Assembly: GCA_949287905.1 (NCBI GenBank)
Contig: CASEHX010000026.1
Span: forward strand, 62,001 to 126,000
DNA length: 64,000 bases
Reading direction: 5' to 3'
Source of the DNA: an uncultured Olsenella sp.
GTDB lineage: Bacteria; Actinomycetota; Coriobacteriia; Coriobacteriales; Atopobiaceae
Shown here piece after piece: positions 52,846 through 61,547 of the stretch. Position 1 is the stretch's first letter. Each line of letters starts with the position of its first letter. The notes under the pieces were generated by a model, which saw only the letters and a list, made by a program, of their open reading frames with translations, searched no databases and was not told where the DNA came from. Made by a program: the position numbers and the translations under genes.

Positions 52846-53520
52846 TTGATAAACACACAAGACAAGATTTACCAGTGGAGCGTAGACGTTCCGGTTTACG
52901 TTGACTCCGATGAAACAGTCCAGTTCGCTCAAGTGGGTTCAAGCGAGACTATGAACGTAGAGACTGAGCCGCAAGGTGAGGTTTATACCTGCAACATCCC
53001 CAACGTCCTGCTCCAAGAAGCAAAGGACATATTCATCTACCACGGGAACGAGAGCGAACGAGTCTCAATCATCTACCGTGCGAAGCCGGACGATTACGTT
53101 TACACGGAAACAGAGGTTAAGGACTACGACGCCTTAGCCGCACAACTCGAAGAACTCCAAGAGCAAGTTGATTCAATCCCAACTGACGAGTACCAACTAC
53201 CCGTTGCTTCTGCTGACTCTCTTGGGGGAATCAAGGTTGGCGAGAACCTAACCATTTCCTCAGACGGCACTCTTGGAGCACCCTACGCCGAGAAGGGCGA
53301 TAAGGGAGACAAGGGAGACAAGGGAGACAAGGGAGACAAAGGCGAACCCGGAGAACCCGGACAGGATGGAGCACCCGGAAAAGATGGAGTAGACGGACAG
53401 GACGGGCAAGACGGCTACACACCGCAACGGGGCGTTGACTACTGGACTGACTCAGACGTAGCCGCCATTCACTCCTACATAGACGAGCAACTTGGGGTGA
53501 TTGAGAATGGCACTTACTGA
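52846..53520 (+). CDS. Phage structural protein with collagen-like repeats
   Basis: This 224-residue protein has an N-terminal domain, an acidic helix and then a collagen-like Gly-X-Y run (GDK repeated, GEPGEPG, GQDGAPGKDG) at about residues 148-190. A short C-terminal part YTPQRGVDYWTDSDVAAI resembles phage tail fibre ends. The repeats are coded by near-identical GGAGACAAG units that can vary in number. The TTG start follows AGGAGC. It is in an unusual place between the tail tube and chaperone genes. Confidence 0.8.
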   Translation: MINTQDKIYQWSVDVPVYVDSDETVQFAQVGSSETMNVETEPQGEVYTCNIPNVLLQEAKDIFIYHGNESERVSIIYRAKPDDYVYTETEVKDYDALAAQLEELQEQVDSIPTDEYQLPVASADSLGGIKVGENLTISSDGTLGAPYAEKGDKGDKGDKGDKGDKGEPGEPGQDGAPGKDGVDGQDGQDGYTPQRGVDYWTDSDVAAIHSYIDEQLGVIENGTY

Positions 53521-54184
53521 CAAGCTAACCGCAATCGGTGATGCTATCCGCTCCAAGACTGGCGGAACCGACTTGCTCACGCTGGACGAAATGCCCCAAG
53601 AGATACAGTCGATTCAGACGGGCGGGGGCGGCGATGCTAGCACGGAAGACTACGACGATATTGTTGCGACTGATGCAGACAACTCACCGGCAATCACTCA
53701 TTACAAGCAGACGAATCCAAACTTGAACTACATAAAGAACTATGGGTTCTATGGCTGCAAGAGGCTCGAAAGTATCGACGTTCCGAACATCATTCAATTT
53801 GGAACATACTCGTTTACGTATTGCTCAGCATTGAAGATAGTGGTGGCACCAAAAATAGAGGTAGTAAATACTAGTGCCTTTCAGGACAGCGGACTTGAGA
53901 GATTAGACTGTTTGCCATATAGGGAGAACGAACCAATAGTGTTCAATTCTGCGTGTTTTCGCAGAAGCAATTTGGAAACGCTTATTATTCGACACGCAAC
54001 TCAAGTAGCGAAATGCGGTTCGTCAACAGTTTTCGGCTCTACACCAATAGAGGATGGAACCGGCTACATCTACGTTCCCCAAACACTCATTGAAGACTAC
54101 AAGGTTGCTACCAACTGGGCTACCTACGCTTCACAGTTCAGAGCGATAGAGGACTACCCCGAGATTTGCGGGGAGGTGTCCTAA
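53507..54184 (+). CDS. LRR_5/BspA-like surface or receptor-binding protein
   Basis: This 225-residue protein has the common phage start MALTDKLTAIGDAIRSKTGGTDLLTLDEMP, a linker and then leucine-rich-like repeats (YIKNYGFYGCKRLESIDVPNIIQFGTYSFTYC, SAFQDSGLERLD) of the BspA type. Such proteins decorate tails or bind host receptors. The middle part is AT-richer than the ends, suggesting a mosaic exchange. The ATG follows GGGGTGATTG; it overlaps the collagen gene by 14 bases. Confidence 0.78.
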   Translation: MALTDKLTAIGDAIRSKTGGTDLLTLDEMPQEIQSIQTGGGGDASTEDYDDIVATDADNSPAITHYKQTNPNLNYIKNYGFYGCKRLESIDVPNIIQFGTYSFTYCSALKIVVAPKIEVVNTSAFQDSGLERLDCLPYRENEPIVFNSACFRRSNLETLIIRHATQVAKCGSSTVFGSTPIEDGTGYIYVPQTLIEDYKVATNWATYASQFRAIEDYPEICGEVS

Positions 54185-54387
54185 TGGTTGTCCAGACTAT
54201 CAAGATTATCAACGGCAATCCCTTCATCTACCACTACTCGGACGCGGGATTCTACATCGAGCGAGAAGGCATTCTCTACGCCGACGCAATAGATTTGCCA
54301 CAGTTCGAGTACAGATACAACGAGACTGACGAGCCACTTGAGCCTGAGACGGCACAGGAGATTATGGCTCTTGCTAATAACGACTAA
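54184..54387 (+). CDS. Small phage protein
   Basis: This 67-residue protein starts at an ATG overlapping the preceding TAA by one base and is acidic at its C-terminus (DEPLEPETAQEIMALANND). It resembles short proteins found beside fibre genes. No function can be assigned. Confidence 0.65.
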   Translation: MVVQTIKIINGNPFIYHYSDAGFYIEREGILYADAIDLPQFEYRYNETDEPLEPETAQEIMALANND

Positions 54388-54403
54388 ACAAAGGAGAAAC
54401 AGA

Positions 54404-54739
54404 ATGCTTGATTTGACTGCTGCTTTCAGCGAACTCTATCAGGTTCGTCTATTCGACGGCACCGAACTAAACCTCAGCCGCCCGACTCAGGCTCTTCAAG
54501 AGTCCATCATGCGGCTTCAGGAGATGGGCAACGACGCCAAGAACTCCTCCAAGATTATGAAGGAGACTATGGCTATCTTCTGCCGTGTCCTCAACCGCAA
54601 CACTCAGGGAATCACCTTCACCCAAGAGCAGCTTGAGGACGATTACGACTATTCGGTTGCCCTCTTGGTAATCGGCGATTACCTACAGTTCTACGCTAAA
54701 GAGGTGGCGGCTAAAGTCTCTTTCCGCACTACCCAATAG
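54404..54739 (+). CDS. Tail assembly chaperone, upstream product (gpG-like)
   Basis: This 111-residue acidic protein precedes the tape measure, where siphophages encode the two chaperones G and GT made by a frameshift. The C-terminal half (FTQEQLEDDYDYSVALLVIGDYLQFY) is in keeping with this. A second frame follows in the -1 phase. The start follows AAAGGAGAAAC; an upstream in-frame start would overlap the preceding gene. Confidence 0.8.
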   Translation: MLDLTAAFSELYQVRLFDGTELNLSRPTQALQESIMRLQEMGNDAKNSSKIMKETMAIFCRVLNRNTQGITFTQEQLEDDYDYSVALLVIGDYLQFYAKEVAAKVSFRTTQ

Positions 54740-54996
54740 CAGACAAGCAAAAAGAAGATAACGAACCCTACCTCGCTGTTGGGTTAGAGAGATACAGTCT
54801 CATATTTCACTACTTCGGAGTGTCCATTTCTGAACAGATGGAAATGGACACTCTCACTTTTAACGAGCTGCTACGCGATTCATATGTCATGCGGCTCAAG
54901 GAGACTGACGAAGGTAGGGAATACCTCGAAAACTGTTGGCGTTTCGCACAACAGGAACCTGATAGAGCCGCACTTAGAAAACAGTTCAAAGACTAA
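54715..54996 (+). CDS. Tail assembly chaperone, second frame (gpT-like extension)
   Basis: An open frame in the -1 phase runs from just after a stop at 54712-54714 to TAA at 54994-54996 and encodes DNEPYLAVGLERYSLIFHYF and a helical tail ending KQFKD. It has no ATG, GTG or TTG before its core, so it is probably fused to the previous product by programmed frameshifting. The window for a slip is 54715-54736; no standard XXXYYYZ slippery heptamer is obvious there. Alternatively, the AATAG overlap could allow reinitiation on ATA. Confidence 0.68.
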   Translation, partial: SLFPHYPIADKQKEDNEPYLAVGLERYSLIFHYFGVSISEQMEMDTLTFNELLRDSYVMRLKETDEGREYLENCWRFAQQEPDRAALRKQFKD

Positions 54997-55012
54997 CTAA
55001 GGCGGTGAACAC

Positions 55013-56995
55013 TTGTTAGATTTAGGCACACTACGAATCGGCATCGAAGCCGACTCCACAGCCGCTAAGTCCGAGATTGAGGGCGTCAAGAAGACAACTC
55101 AGGACACGGAGAACCAAACCGAGCAATCGACAAAATCAATGTCGGACTCTTGGAACTCCTTTTCCTCAAGCGTTAAGACAGCCGCCGCAGTAGGCTTTGC
55201 GGCTATCACAGCAGCCGTGGCGAGCCTTGTTAGCGTCGCGAACGAGACTCAAGAGGACATGGGCAAACTCGATACCGCGTTCCAGCAAGCGGGTTGGAGT
55301 GCCGAGGAAGCCGGAAACACTTACAAAGGTTTCGTCGGACTCTTGGGGGAAACCGACACAGCCGTTGAAGCGTCCAACCACTTGGCTCAACTCTGCACGA
55401 GCGAAGAGGAACTGAGCCAATGGACTAACATCGCGGCTGGCGTCTTCGCTACGTTCGGCGATTCCCTTCCATTGGAGGGATTGACAGAAGCGGCCAACGA
55501 AACCGCGAAAACCGGAACCGTGGTTGGTTCGCTTGCAGACGCCCTCAACTGGGCTGGCGTATCGGAGGACGAGTTCAACGCGAAACTCGCCGCTTGCAAC
55601 TCCGAAGCCGAGCGAAGCCAACTCATTACCGACACGCTGAACGGACTCTATAGCGAGACTGGACAGGCTTATCGCGACAACAACGCCGAACTAATCGCGT
55701 ACCGTGAAGCACAGGACGCCATGAACCAAGCACTTTCGGACTTGGGCATGGCGTTAATGCCAATCGTCACGGACTTAACCAACTTCGGAACAACGCTTCT
55801 CACCAACTGCCAACCCGCTATCCAGTGGTTCAAAGACAACCTGCCCGCTATCAAGGACACTTTCGTACAGTGGGCACCGGCTATCGCGGCTGTAGTTGGC
55901 GGCATCATGGGATTCCAAGCCGCACAGGCGGTAATCGGAATCATCACCGGAATCCAAACCGCTATCACGGCGTTCAAGACTGCCACAGAAGCGACAACGA
56001 TTGCTCAGGCGGCACTCAACGCGGTTATGAACGCAAACCCGTTCGTACTTATCGCAACCCTTATCGCCGCACTCGTGGCCGCATTAATCACGCTTTGGAC
56101 TACCAACGAGGGGTTCAGAAACGCCGTTATCGGGGCTTGGAACGCTATCAGCTCAACCGCTAGCCAAGTATGGGGAGCGATAGTTAATTTCTTCACCGTC
56201 ACGATTCCGAACGCAATCCAGTCGATGCTCACTTGGTTCAGCCAACTACCGGGCAACATCGCTAGCTTCTTGAGTTCAGTCCTTTCCAACGTTGGCTCTT
56301 GGGTTAGCAGCATGGTTTCGAACGCCCAACGTGCAGGCTCGCAGTTCCTATCGAACGTCGTGAACTTCTTCACCCAACTGCCGGGGCGTGTCGCTTCTTT
56401 CCTTTCAAGCGTAATCTCACGTGTCGCTTCTTGGGTGGGGCAGATGGCTTCTAACGCGGCGAACGCCGCTTCACGTTTCGGCTCAAGCCTTATCAACGGG
56501 CTTGCGAGCCTACCGGGTCGCGTCGTTTCAATCGGCTCAAACATCATCCAAGGCTTAGTGAACGGCATCACCGGAGCCGCCGGAATGGTAATCGACGCTA
56601 TCGGCGGCGTCGTGAACGACGCTATCGGGTGGGCAAAGGGCTTACTCGGCATCGCTTCACCATCCAAGGTGTTCAAGGAAATCGGTGACTTCACCATGCA
56701 GGGCATGGAAGAGGGAATCAACGGCGGGCTGAAGGGCGTACTAAAGACAGTCAAGAACGCCGCCACGGACGTTGTAGACGCATTCAACGTCGATATGCCG
56801 GACGTTGAAGCCAACTACCGAGCCTACAGCAACGCACGCCTTGGAGGGGCTTACAGCGGCTCACAGGGCGGCACAACGAACAACAGCACATCCACGACAA
56901 CCGTTGTCGTGAACAACTACTCGCCTAAGACGCTGAACGAAAAGGACTCCGCACGAGAGTTCAAGCGTTCGGTTCGTCAACTCGCACTCGCATAG
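55013..56995 (+). CDS. Tail tape measure protein
   Basis: This 660-residue protein sets tail length. It has a coiled N-terminus (KSEIEGVKKTTQDTENQTEQST), alpha-helical repeats, hydrophobic segments near residues 283-315 and 340-365 (PFVLIATLIAALVAALITLW), and tryptophan-containing repeats near residues 400-500 (LPGNIASFLSSVLSNVGSWV, LPGRVASFLSSVISRVASWV). The TTG start follows AAGGCGGTGA. The size implies a moderate tail. Confidence 0.94.
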   Translation: MLDLGTLRIGIEADSTAAKSEIEGVKKTTQDTENQTEQSTKSMSDSWNSFSSSVKTAAAVGFAAITAAVASLVSVANETQEDMGKLDTAFQQAGWSAEEAGNTYKGFVGLLGETDTAVEASNHLAQLCTSEEELSQWTNIAAGVFATFGDSLPLEGLTEAANETAKTGTVVGSLADALNWAGVSEDEFNAKLAACNSEAERSQLITDTLNGLYSETGQAYRDNNAELIAYREAQDAMNQALSDLGMALMPIVTDLTNFGTTLLTNCQPAIQWFKDNLPAIKDTFVQWAPAIAAVVGGIMGFQAAQAVIGIITGIQTAITAFKTATEATTIAQAALNAVMNANPFVLIATLIAALVAALITLWTTNEGFRNAVIGAWNAISSTASQVWGAIVNFFTVTIPNAIQSMLTWFSQLPGNIASFLSSVLSNVGSWVSSMVSNAQRAGSQFLSNVVNFFTQLPGRVASFLSSVISRVASWVGQMASNAANAASRFGSSLINGLASLPGRVVSIGSNIIQGLVNGITGAAGMVIDAIGGVVNDAIGWAKGLLGIASPSKVFKEIGDFTMQGMEEGINGGLKGVLKTVKNAATDVVDAFNVDMPDVEANYRAYSNARLGGAYSGSQGGTTNNSTSTTTVVVNNYSPKTLNEKDSAREFKRSVRQLALA

Positions 56996-57006
56996 ATTGG
57001 AGGGAC

Positions 57007-57882
57007 ATGAGAAAGCGTAGATACACCATCACGAACCTTGACGGCACAGTTGCTATCAACTTCGACAACAAGACTTACACCAAGAGCCTATTGGACTTGG
57101 GTTCAATCGAAGCGAACCTTTCCTCCTACGTGGGGGCGGGACAGGCGGGGCAGACAATCACCTCCCGGAACTACGGAACGCGAGACGTGGTAATCGAGGG
57201 ATACGTCCTTGCAGACACCGAAGAAGAGATGAAGAGCCGAAAAGCGACTCTTCAAAAGGTAATCGTTCCTACGACTGACTTCTACCTCGTGATTGACGAT
57301 AAGTATAGACTCCGCATCACCGCAACCAGCACTCTCCAATACGAAACCGACTGGTACCTCAATTGCGAGATGCTTACCAAGTTTACGATTGAGGGGACTT
57401 GCTCAAACCCGTTCTTCGAGACTATCCAAGAGCAGCAGGCAAGTATCACGGGTTGGATTAAAGACTTCCACTTCCCGTTCTCGAACCCCGTGGGGCAACG
57501 CTTCACGTTCGGACACAGGAGCACTTCCAAGATTGTCGATTTACGCAACGAGTCCGAAGTCGAGACGGGAATGATTATCACGTTCAAGGCTGTTGCGGGA
57601 ACCATCGTCAACCCGTCCCTTATGAACGTCAACACGGGCGAGGAACTTACCATCGAAGCGACTCTCGACAGCGGCGAGGAAGTAATCATCAACACAGGAT
57701 ACGGTACCAAGTCCTGCCGCAACACGACGCTTGACGAGAACTGGCTACAGTACGTATCTCTTGAATCAACGTGGCTCCAAATGCCCGTTGGCATCTCAAG
57801 TTTCCGCTACGACTACGACGAAGAGTCAACCGGAACGCTCGAATGCAACGTCTACTACACACCTCAGTTAATCGAGGTGTAG
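57007..57882 (+). CDS. Distal tail protein
   Basis: This 291-residue beta-rich protein follows the tape measure, where the Dit hub is encoded. It has the segments YTITNLDGTVAINF and TSRNYGTRDVVIEGYVLADTEEEMKSRK common in siphovirus phage_tail family proteins. It joins the tail tube to the baseplate. It starts 11 bases after the tape measure with GGAGGGAC. Confidence 0.88.
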   Translation: MRKRRYTITNLDGTVAINFDNKTYTKSLLDLGSIEANLSSYVGAGQAGQTITSRNYGTRDVVIEGYVLADTEEEMKSRKATLQKVIVPTTDFYLVIDDKYRLRITATSTLQYETDWYLNCEMLTKFTIEGTCSNPFFETIQEQQASITGWIKDFHFPFSNPVGQRFTFGHRSTSKIVDLRNESEVETGMIITFKAVAGTIVNPSLMNVNTGEELTIEATLDSGEEVIINTGYGTKSCRNTTLDENWLQYVSLESTWLQMPVGISSFRYDYDEESTGTLECNVYYTPQLIEV

Positions 57883-57885
57883 CGG

Positions 57886-58971
57886 ATGAACATCTACATC
57901 TACAAAGTCGAGGGCATCACGCCTACAGAGTGCGTCGGCGTCCTCGACTCCTACGCTTCGATTAACTTCACCAAGTCCTTCAAGGGGTGCGGCACTTGGA
58001 CAATCAAGGGCAACTTCACCCAAGAGATAGAGAGGATGCTGAAGGTTGGCTACCTAATCTACGTGAACCCTCAGATTTGCGGCATATGCTACTCGATAGA
58101 GTACGACACGGACGAGGAAGGCACGACAACCTACACGGCATACGGCAACGAGTTAAAAGGGATACTCGCATATCGAATCGTCTGGGACACCTACAACCGC
58201 AAAGTCAACTTGCGTGATTACGTGAACGACTTGGTTGAGAGGAACACCCAAGGCAACCGAGCACTCTTCTCACGCATGGACAAGCCGCAAATCTCGACGC
58301 AGACTATCGACAAGCAAATCTCCTATGACAACCTCTTGGAGTCGCTTGAGGACATAGTGGAGACGGCTACCTCCACCGATGGCAACCCTATCGGGTTCGA
58401 CGTGTACTGCGAGAACGCCGAGCGTTTCGTCTTCACCCTCTTGGAGGGGGAGGACAGGACGATAACGAGTCCCGAACCCCTTCTCTTCTCACGCGACCTG
58501 AACAACGTCTCCACTCTCACCTACTCGGAATCCGATAAGGAACTCGTGAACGTCGTTAAGGCGGGCGGACAGGGCGAGGGTGCCGAACGTGTCCTTACCG
58601 TTGTCGGCAACGAATCGCTCAGCGGGCTTGCACGACGCGAGGGCTTCGCCGATTGCCGCAACCTTCAATCGACCTACAAGGACGAGAACGGCGAGACTCA
58701 GACTATCAGCACAGAGGATTATCTTGCGATGCTCCAAGAGGAAGGGGAAGCATCGCTCACGCCCACAACCCTATCGGTGGACGCGGAAGCCGTTGTCACG
58801 GTTCAGCAAGCGTTGGACGCCCTTGGGGCGAAAGTGACGCTACGCGACAGGGCGTTCAACGTACAGACAACCGATTACGTCTCAGAAGTCAACGTGATTG
58901 ACGAGGGGGACGGGATGCTCGTGACGCTCACCATCGGCGAGGGGCTAACGGCACAGCGACTAATCCTATAG
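57886..58971 (+). CDS. Baseplate hub / tail protein (Gp37-like)
   Basis: This 361-residue protein resembles ReqiPepy6 Gp37-like siphovirus hub proteins: MNIYIYKVEGITPTECVGVLDSYASI at the start and SYDNLLESLEDIVETAT later. Such proteins sit at the tail tip and may pierce the cell. No lysin domain is seen. It starts three bases after the Dit gene. Confidence 0.85.
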   Translation: MNIYIYKVEGITPTECVGVLDSYASINFTKSFKGCGTWTIKGNFTQEIERMLKVGYLIYVNPQICGICYSIEYDTDEEGTTTYTAYGNELKGILAYRIVWDTYNRKVNLRDYVNDLVERNTQGNRALFSRMDKPQISTQTIDKQISYDNLLESLEDIVETATSTDGNPIGFDVYCENAERFVFTLLEGEDRTITSPEPLLFSRDLNNVSTLTYSESDKELVNVVKAGGQGEGAERVLTVVGNESLSGLARREGFADCRNLQSTYKDENGETQTISTEDYLAMLQEEGEASLTPTTLSVDAEAVVTVQQALDALGAKVTLRDRAFNVQTTDYVSEVNVIDEGDGMLVTLTIGEGLTAQRLIL

Positions 58972-58989
58972 ACGAAAGGACAACCGAAT

Positions 58990-59886
58990 ATGGCTGAACA
59001 CTACTCTTTCTTTGACGCTCAGGGCGTGGAAGGAAGTTACGATAGAACTTACTCAAGTGCCGACGTTGCCGCCTACTTCGCTTCTTTCATCGGCAACGGC
59101 GTATACGCAAGCCCCGCAAACCAACTGAAGGTTAGTCCGGCTAACGGCAAGATGGCGGTAAACGTCGCAGTCGGCAAGGCTTGGATTAACGGCTACTTCT
59201 ATGAACTGAGCGATTCCGCAAAGGAACTAACAATCGCGACGGGCGATGCTAACAACCCGCGAATCGACAAGGTGGTTTGCTCGCTCAACCTATCCAACCG
59301 ACTAATCGAGTTGAAGGTAATTCAGGGTGCGGCTTCTGCCAACCCGCAACCGCCTACGCACTCACGCGAGGACGAGGTATTCGACTTGGTTCTCGCCGAG
59401 GTTGCCGTCGCGGCTGGTGCCGTCGAACTCAGCGACGAGGATATCACCGACAAGCGACCCGACAACACCGTTTGCGGCTTCGTGACGGGCGTAGTCGAGC
59501 AGATAGACACAACCGGACTCTTCTCCCAATACGACGCCGAGTTCAACACTTGGTTCGAGGGCATCCAAGGAATCTTGGACGAGGACACGGCGGGCAACCT
59601 AGCGAACCAAATCACCGCTATCCAAGAGCAGATGGAAGAGACGGTAACGGTTGCCAAGGGCGGCACTGGTGCGACTACCGCTTCTCAGGCACTAACCAAC
59701 CTTGGAGCAGCCCCCGCAAGCCACACTCACACCATGAGCGAGGTTAGCGGCACACTCCCCATTGCTCAGGGCGGAACGGGAGCCACAACCGCCTACGCGG
59801 CTCTTCAAGCCCTTGGAATCAAGATGGGAACTTCCGCCGCCCCTTCCACGGGAACCGCAAACACCATCTACATCCAACTACTCTAA
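58990..59886 (+). CDS. Tail fibre / baseplate upper protein
   Basis: This 298-residue protein starts EHYSFFDAQGVEGSYDRTYSSADVAAYFASFIGNGVY, an N-terminal domain shared with the gene at 60719, then a helical coil and C-terminal fibre repeats with GGTGATTASQAL and GGTGATTAYAAL and HTHTMSEV. The histidines may bind metal as in long tail fibres. It probably contacts the host surface. Confidence 0.85.
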   Translation: MAEHYSFFDAQGVEGSYDRTYSSADVAAYFASFIGNGVYASPANQLKVSPANGKMAVNVAVGKAWINGYFYELSDSAKELTIATGDANNPRIDKVVCSLNLSNRLIELKVIQGAASANPQPPTHSREDEVFDLVLAEVAVAAGAVELSDEDITDKRPDNTVCGFVTGVVEQIDTTGLFSQYDAEFNTWFEGIQGILDEDTAGNLANQITAIQEQMEETVTVAKGGTGATTASQALTNLGAAPASHTHTMSEVSGTLPIAQGGTGATTAYAALQALGIKMGTSAAPSTGTANTIYIQLL

Positions 59887-59898
59887 GGCGGTGGTTGG

Positions 59899-60705
59899 AT
59901 GGCAGACGCTTACGGCTCTTGGGCGGGTTCGTATGGCAAGTGGCGTTGCCACATCCACTACGGCATAGAGAGCGAGACAGAGACTTCCGCCGTAGTCTAC
60001 TGCCAAACCCGCTTCAACACTAACGCTTGGGGCTTCGATGTTTTCGGTACCGACAAGGCAACCGTAAACGGACAGACGGCCTCACAATCTACAGTTACTC
60101 ACTACTCCGCTTCTGGGCAAACCGTAGACAAAACGATGATTACCAAGAGAGTCACGATTACAAAGAACGGCTCCTCTCAGAAGATTCCGGTTAGCGGCTC
60201 AATCCAAATCACGGGCGGCTACCAGAACGGAACCTCCTCCGCTAGCGGAACGGTTACGGTAAGTGCGAGAACCTACCATGCACACGGCAACCCAACCATT
60301 ACAGCGAGCAAGACAACCGCCAACTACGGCGAGTCCGTCACTATCTCTTGGGGCAAGAGTTCCACTCAGGGCAACGCTAGCTTCTCTCGCTTCGAGCTTT
60401 GGCAGGGCAACACCAAACTCTACAGCGGCAGTGCAATCTCCAAGAGCGTCAAACCATCTGACGTGACGGGTGCCAAGGGCGGAACCGCTACCTACACCGT
60501 CAAGGAGATTCACGAGTGGTACGGTTCGGAGAAGACAACCTCTAACAGTGTCACTATCACGGTTAGGAGCGGCGTCGTTTCCGCCTACGACAGTTCCGGC
60601 AAGAAGCACACCGGATTGGTAACCGCCTACGACTCTAGCGGCAAGTCTCACTACGTACTAATCACCGCATACGATTCCAGCGGCAAAGCCCATAGCGTAG
60701 TCTAA
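59899..60705 (+). CDS. Tail tip protein with AYDSSGK repeats
   Basis: This 268-residue beta-rich protein resembles phage fibre or Ig-like domains (ITKRVTITKNGSSQKIPVSGSI, VSARTYHAHGNPTIT). Its C-terminus has three AYDSSGK units in 14-residue spacing (residues about 225-262). It probably binds cell surface glycans. The start follows AAGGCGGTGG. Confidence 0.8.
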   Translation: MADAYGSWAGSYGKWRCHIHYGIESETETSAVVYCQTRFNTNAWGFDVFGTDKATVNGQTASQSTVTHYSASGQTVDKTMITKRVTITKNGSSQKIPVSGSIQITGGYQNGTSSASGTVTVSARTYHAHGNPTITASKTTANYGESVTISWGKSSTQGNASFSRFELWQGNTKLYSGSAISKSVKPSDVTGAKGGTATYTVKEIHEWYGSEKTTSNSVTITVRSGVVSAYDSSGKKHTGLVTAYDSSGKSHYVLITAYDSSGKAHSVV

Positions 60706-60718
60706 GGGGGTGCGGCTT

Positions 60719-61486
60719 ATGGAGACTAGTCTTTTCTGGGACGCCCAAGAGAACTCAGAGGGCGTTCTAGACAGGGTTTACAACTCAGACGATTTCGCCG
60801 CAATGTTTATGGGCTTCTGGGGAGACGGGCTTATCCCAAACACCTCAACCGCACTCTTGGTTGAGCCTATCGAGAACTCCTTTGCGGTAGTCGTGAACCC
60901 CGGCGATGCTTTCATCAAGGGACGCTTCTACCAGAACACGGAGGACAAGCAGTTCACTCTATCCAACGGCAATTCCCAAGAGCGGGTGGACTACATAGCA
61001 CTACGCTTCGACTCGGAGAAGCGAAGCGTCTACCTCAAATACTTGGAGGGTGCGGAAGGGGAGGGCAACCCGCTCTTCGCACGCTCAACCGGACTCTTCG
61101 ACTTGCTATTGGCGAAGATAACCGTTCCCGCCAACGCCCAGTACCTCACGGACGAGATGGTTGAGGACTTGCGTGGAACGAGTGATTGCCCTTGGATAAA
61201 CCTACGCTTCGACTTGGACGCTATCACTTCGAGTTTTCAAGCGTGGTACGACAACGTTAGGCAACTCTTGGACGAAGACGTTGCCGTACAACTCCAAGAG
61301 CAGATAGACGAGAACGCGGATAACATCACAACGCTCAACTCGACTATCGCCAACTTGGTAGTCCAGAACCAACAGCTCCAAAAGCAGCTGGATAATGAGC
61401 GTAAGTACGACAACGTAATCAAGGACGGCAACATCTACCTAAACACACGTCCGTATGACCCAACCATTGATACGGACATCCCATAA
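60719..61486 (+). CDS. Baseplate / receptor-binding protein, paralogue of 58990 gene
   Basis: This 255-residue protein begins METSLFWDAQENSEGVLDRVYNSDDFAAMF and shares the domain with the product of 58990-59886, which carries DRTYSSADVAAYF. A central domain VDYIALRFDSEKRSVYLKYLEG precedes a coiled coil near the C-terminus. ATG is preferred over a GTG nine bases upstream that overlaps the AAGGGGG ribosome binding site. It is the last plus-strand structural gene and ends at a strong terminator. Confidence 0.82.
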   Translation: METSLFWDAQENSEGVLDRVYNSDDFAAMFMGFWGDGLIPNTSTALLVEPIENSFAVVVNPGDAFIKGRFYQNTEDKQFTLSNGNSQERVDYIALRFDSEKRSVYLKYLEGAEGEGNPLFARSTGLFDLLLAKITVPANAQYLTDEMVEDLRGTSDCPWINLRFDLDAITSSFQAWYDNVRQLLDEDVAVQLQEQIDENADNITTLNSTIANLVVQNQQLQKQLDNERKYDNVIKDGNIYLNTRPYDPTIDTDIP

Positions 61487-61493
61487 AACGAAA

Positions 61494-61528
61494 CGGGCAC
61501 CTACCTTAGCGGCGGGTGCCCGTTTTTT
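61494..61528. terminator. Bidirectional terminator between phage late genes and minus-strand block
   Basis: CGGGCACC (61494-61501) pairs with GGGTGCCCG (61514-61522) and is followed by TTTTTT. The minus-strand gene stop lies 20 bases further on, so the same hairpin, preceded by AAAACG on the other strand, may end both transcripts. Confidence 0.85.
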
Positions 61529-61547
61529 CGTTGGTTGAATACAGCAG

